Origin: an uncultured bacterium
GTDB taxonomy: Bacteria; Bdellovibrionota_C; UBA2361; CALJRW01
Length of the DNA stretch: 35,144 bases
Assembly (NCBI GenBank): GCA_937976335.1
Contig: CALJRW010000119.1
Span: forward strand, 1-35,144
Reading direction: 5' to 3'
Shown here: positions 33,188-35,144 of the stretch, in pieces
Layout of the letters: each line of letters opens with the position of its first letter
How positions within the stretch are numbered: position 1 is the first letter of the stretch
Program-made: the position numbers and the translations under genes
Notes under the pieces: generated by a model
Seen by the model: only the letters and a program-made list of their open reading frames with translations
Told to the model about the DNA's origin: nothing
Databases searched by the model: none

Positions 33188-34816
33188 ATGAATAGAAGAG
33201 TTTTTTTTGCTAAATTTTTTGCTGTAATTTTTACTGGATTTTACTCCCTTTTTAGCGCAACTAAATTAAAAGCATCAATTCTAACAAACTCCATTTGGCC
33301 AAGAACTGAGAGAGGGCGCGAACTAAGGGAAGCTGCATCTCGTTTTGCGTACAAAAGACGTAGTGTTCGCCACAGAAGTAATGGGGATGTGGGGTCAGTT
33401 TTGGGGTTTTCAAAAGGTATAAGAAGGCGAAATCAAGTAGGGGAAGTTAATAGTAAAGATTTTAAAATGCTAAAAAGAGCGATAGAAACTGGGGAATTTG
33501 AAAAGCTAAATCAATCTAGCTTTGGTGGAGTGGGAGCTCAAAGGCTGGCGAATCCGCAAGCTGCGCATGCTTATACTTTGGTAGGAAACGATCCAAGTCA
33601 ATTTAGAGTAGCGCCAGCACCAAAGGTTGTTAGTACTAGAGCCAGTTCAGAAATGGGTGAGCTCTACTGGCAGGCTTTAACGAGAGATACTCATTTTTCT
33701 GATTATGCAAGTAGTCCTGACGTATCTCTTGCAATAAACGATCTAAACTCAAGTTTTTCTAATTTTAGAGGACCAAAAAACGCAGGGGTAGTAACGCCAG
33801 ATACTGTTTTTAGAGGAACACTTCCTGGTGATTTAGTTGGCCCGTATGTTTCTCAGTTTTTACTACAAGATTTACAAGTTGGATCGTTAAATATAGTTCA
33901 AAAACAAAGAACAGCTTTGCCTGGTTCAGATTTTTTAACAGATAGTGCAAGTTGGCTTACAGCTCAGGAAGGAGAAAAAAATCCATTGCCGAATGTTTAT
34001 GATTCTGTTCCTAGATATATAAGAAATGGTAGAGATTTAGCTGCTTATGTTGAAAGAGATGTCATTTACCAAACTTATTTCTTAGCAATGGCCCCTTTGC
34101 TTGTGCAAGAGCCTCCACTTTTGGATAATGGATCTCCCATTAGTAGAGACATCTTTTCATCTCCTCTTGTAACTTTTGGTAAAGCGCATATTGTTAATGC
34201 TCTTGGTGAAGTTTCAGACATTGCTTTAAAAGCTGCTTGGTTTCAAAAGTGGTGCATTCATTTGAGATTAAGACCTGAAGAGTTTGGTGGAAGAATTCAT
34301 CATCATGTAGTTGGTAATGCAAGTTATGATATAAATAATGAAATATTAGGTTCTTCAGCAATTTTTGAAACGTTTAATAAGTTTGGATCTTATTTTTTAC
34401 CACAAGCGTATGAAGATGGAGGACCGACGCATCCCGCTTATCCATCTGGTCATGCGGTGATTGCAGGAGCTTGTGTAACGTTAATAAAAGCATTTATGGA
34501 TGAGAATATACCATTTCCTTTGCCTCCTTTTGGAGCACCTGTAGTTGCAGATACTACTGGATTAAATTTAGTCCCATACACTGGTTCTGATGCAAGTCAA
34601 ATGACTTTAGCTGGTGAGTTAAATAAGCTAGCTTCCAATATTGCTTTTGGAAGGAACTGGGCAGGAATACATTATAGAACAGATGCTAGCGCTGGGTTAA
34701 AATTAGGTGAGCAAGTTGCTATTCGTTATTTAAGAGAAACAAGAAATTTATATCAGGAAAATTATAGACTTAGTTTGACTCGTTTTGATGGGAAGCGAGT
34801 TACGTTTCGTTCTTAG
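33188..34816 (+). CDS. Vanadium-dependent bromoperoxidase-type haloperoxidase
   Basis: Exported haloperoxidase of 542 residues that would oxidise halides with peroxide. The N-terminus MNRRVFFAKFFAVIFTGFYS has a twin-arginine motif, so the folded cofactor-loaded enzyme may use Tat. Predicted vanadate ligands are Lys354 and Arg362 in KWCIHLRLRPEEFGG, His415 and Ser420-Gly421-His422 in PTHPAYPSGHA, and Arg489 and His495 in FGRNWAGIHYRTDA. The Lys-x7-Arg, His-x6-His and Arg-x5-His spacings match algal and cyanobacterial bromoperoxidases rather than fungal chloroperoxidases (Lys-x6-Arg). The first 120 residues are low in motif content. It is monocistronic, ending in a palindromic repeat cluster. 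Confidence 0.88.
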   Translation: MNRRVFFAKFFAVIFTGFYSLFSATKLKASILTNSIWPRTERGRELREAASRFAYKRRSVRHRSNGDVGSVLGFSKGIRRRNQVGEVNSKDFKMLKRAIETGEFEKLNQSSFGGVGAQRLANPQAAHAYTLVGNDPSQFRVAPAPKVVSTRASSEMGELYWQALTRDTHFSDYASSPDVSLAINDLNSSFSNFRGPKNAGVVTPDTVFRGTLPGDLVGPYVSQFLLQDLQVGSLNIVQKQRTALPGSDFLTDSASWLTAQEGEKNPLPNVYDSVPRYIRNGRDLAAYVERDVIYQTYFLAMAPLLVQEPPLLDNGSPISRDIFSSPLVTFGKAHIVNALGEVSDIALKAAWFQKWCIHLRLRPEEFGGRIHHHVVGNASYDINNEILGSSAIFETFNKFGSYFLPQAYEDGGPTHPAYPSGHAVIAGACVTLIKAFMDENIPFPLPPFGAPVVADTTGLNLVPYTGSDASQMTLAGELNKLASNIAFGRNWAGIHYRTDASAGLKLGEQVAIRYLRETRNLYQENYRLSLTRFDGKRVTFRS

Positions 34817-34821
34817 TTTAT

Positions 34822-35020
34822 ATAGTTATACTGCTCGACATTAGGTTTTTCCGTTTTTTTTTTCTTGAAATTTATGCATAGCATAAATTCAGATTTATTT
34901 GTTCGAGCAGTATATGTGTTTATTTCGGCAAAAAATGGCTTCGCCATTATTTTGCTCGCCCAACAAATCATTTAGTTTTCCCGCTTGAAAGCGGAAAAAC
35001 CAAATGTCGTTGGGTATATA
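34822..35020 (+). repeat. Composite palindromic repeat, copy 2
   Basis: Partner of 8041-8234 in the opposite orientation. It is a chain of hairpins: outer arms TATACTGCTCGA (34827-34838) and TCGAGCAGTATA (34903-34914) around CATTAGGTTTTTCCG and a 21-bp palindrome (34869-34889); the stem GGCAAAAAATGG (34928-34939) with CCATTATTTTGC; and a long imperfect stem from CCCAAC (34959) to GTTGGG (35014) containing CATTTAGTTTTCCCGC. It starts 5 bases after the bromoperoxidase stop, so it may also end that transcript. Confidence 0.8.
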
Positions 35021-35067
35021 CTGAAGGAAATTGAAAATTTCCGAAAGTCTCCCGGAGGGAAGATAAG

Positions 35068-35144
35068 ATATACCCGTCAAAACTAGGCTAAGACCGATCA
35101 GGTCTTAGACAGAAAGTGGAAAAACTAAATGACGACGGGTATAT
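35068..35144. repeat. Nested hairpin module at the window edge
   Basis: Arms ATATACCCGTC (35068-35078) and GACGGGTATAT (35134-35144) are perfect. Inside, CTAAGACC/GGTCTTAG (35088-35108) forms a hairpin, and GGAAAAACTAAATGACGAC is the reverse complement of the shared CATTTAGTTTTTCC core. GGGTATAT at 35012-35019 also pairs with the left arm, so the modules interlock. The element may continue past the window. Confidence 0.75.

Noticed and set aside
34895..35080. 61-codon open frame on the minus strand
   Set aside because: It lies wholly within the palindromic repeat cluster; the translation is repeat sequence.

Overview
The window is about one-third GC and densely coded on both strands with standard stop codons. 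It reads as a Gram-negative, double-membrane bacterium: it has a CMP-Kdo synthetase, a YceK/YidQ-like lipoprotein, a MurJ flippase, a PlsC-type acyltransferase and an OmpA-like envelope-spanning protein. A FliI/SctN-FliH/SctL pair, Ras-like GTPase genes, a eukaryote-type Ser/Thr kinase, a bestrophin and a vanadium bromoperoxidase together would fit a deep, non-photosynthetic relative of Cyanobacteriota or a similar predatory or host-associated lineage. That placement is a low-confidence inference; no rRNA, tRNA or phylogenetic marker is present to settle it.

Layout. 1-3958: double-SIS MurQ/GCKR-like protein, convergent small lipoprotein, then the FliH-FliI export-ATPase pair. 3959-9571: bestrophin-like channel, arylsulfotransferase-like propeller, a divergent methyltransferase-like protein and a DjlA-like co-chaperone, separated by unusually large gaps holding palindromic repeats. 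9572-14188: MurJ, a GT-C type glycosyltransferase and a divergent class III aminotransferase. 14189-14730: a promoter, a long leader and a small unknown gene. 14722-19527: a tight four-gene operon (coiled-coil protein, envelope-spanning OmpA/BON-like protein, Ras-like GTPase, cytosolic hybrid histidine kinase), which is the strongest candidate here for a little-described signalling system. 19677-21824: an overlapping envelope operon (KdsB, histidine-phosphatase-like protein, PlsC). 21821-24381: alpha/beta hydrolase, membrane glycosyltransferase-like protein and a small secreted protein. 24398-27816: a predicted papain-like cysteine peptidase without a signal peptide, a small partner, and a single-pass periplasmic protein. 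27844-32887: TPR-like protein, Ser/Thr kinase, MutM (Fpg) and an FG-GAP lipoprotein. 33188-34816: Tat-exported vanadium bromoperoxidase. 34817-35144: a second cluster of palindromic repeats.

Repeats are a major theme. A roughly 195-bp composite element occurs in opposite orientation at 8041-8234 and 34822-35020. Around it are hairpin modules with different arms but a shared CATTAGGTTTTTCC-like core. A separate 51-bp hairpin occurs twice with a compensatory stem change, and a 122-nt three-tier hairpin lies at 4013-4134. No transposase, CRISPR, tRNA or rRNA was recognised.
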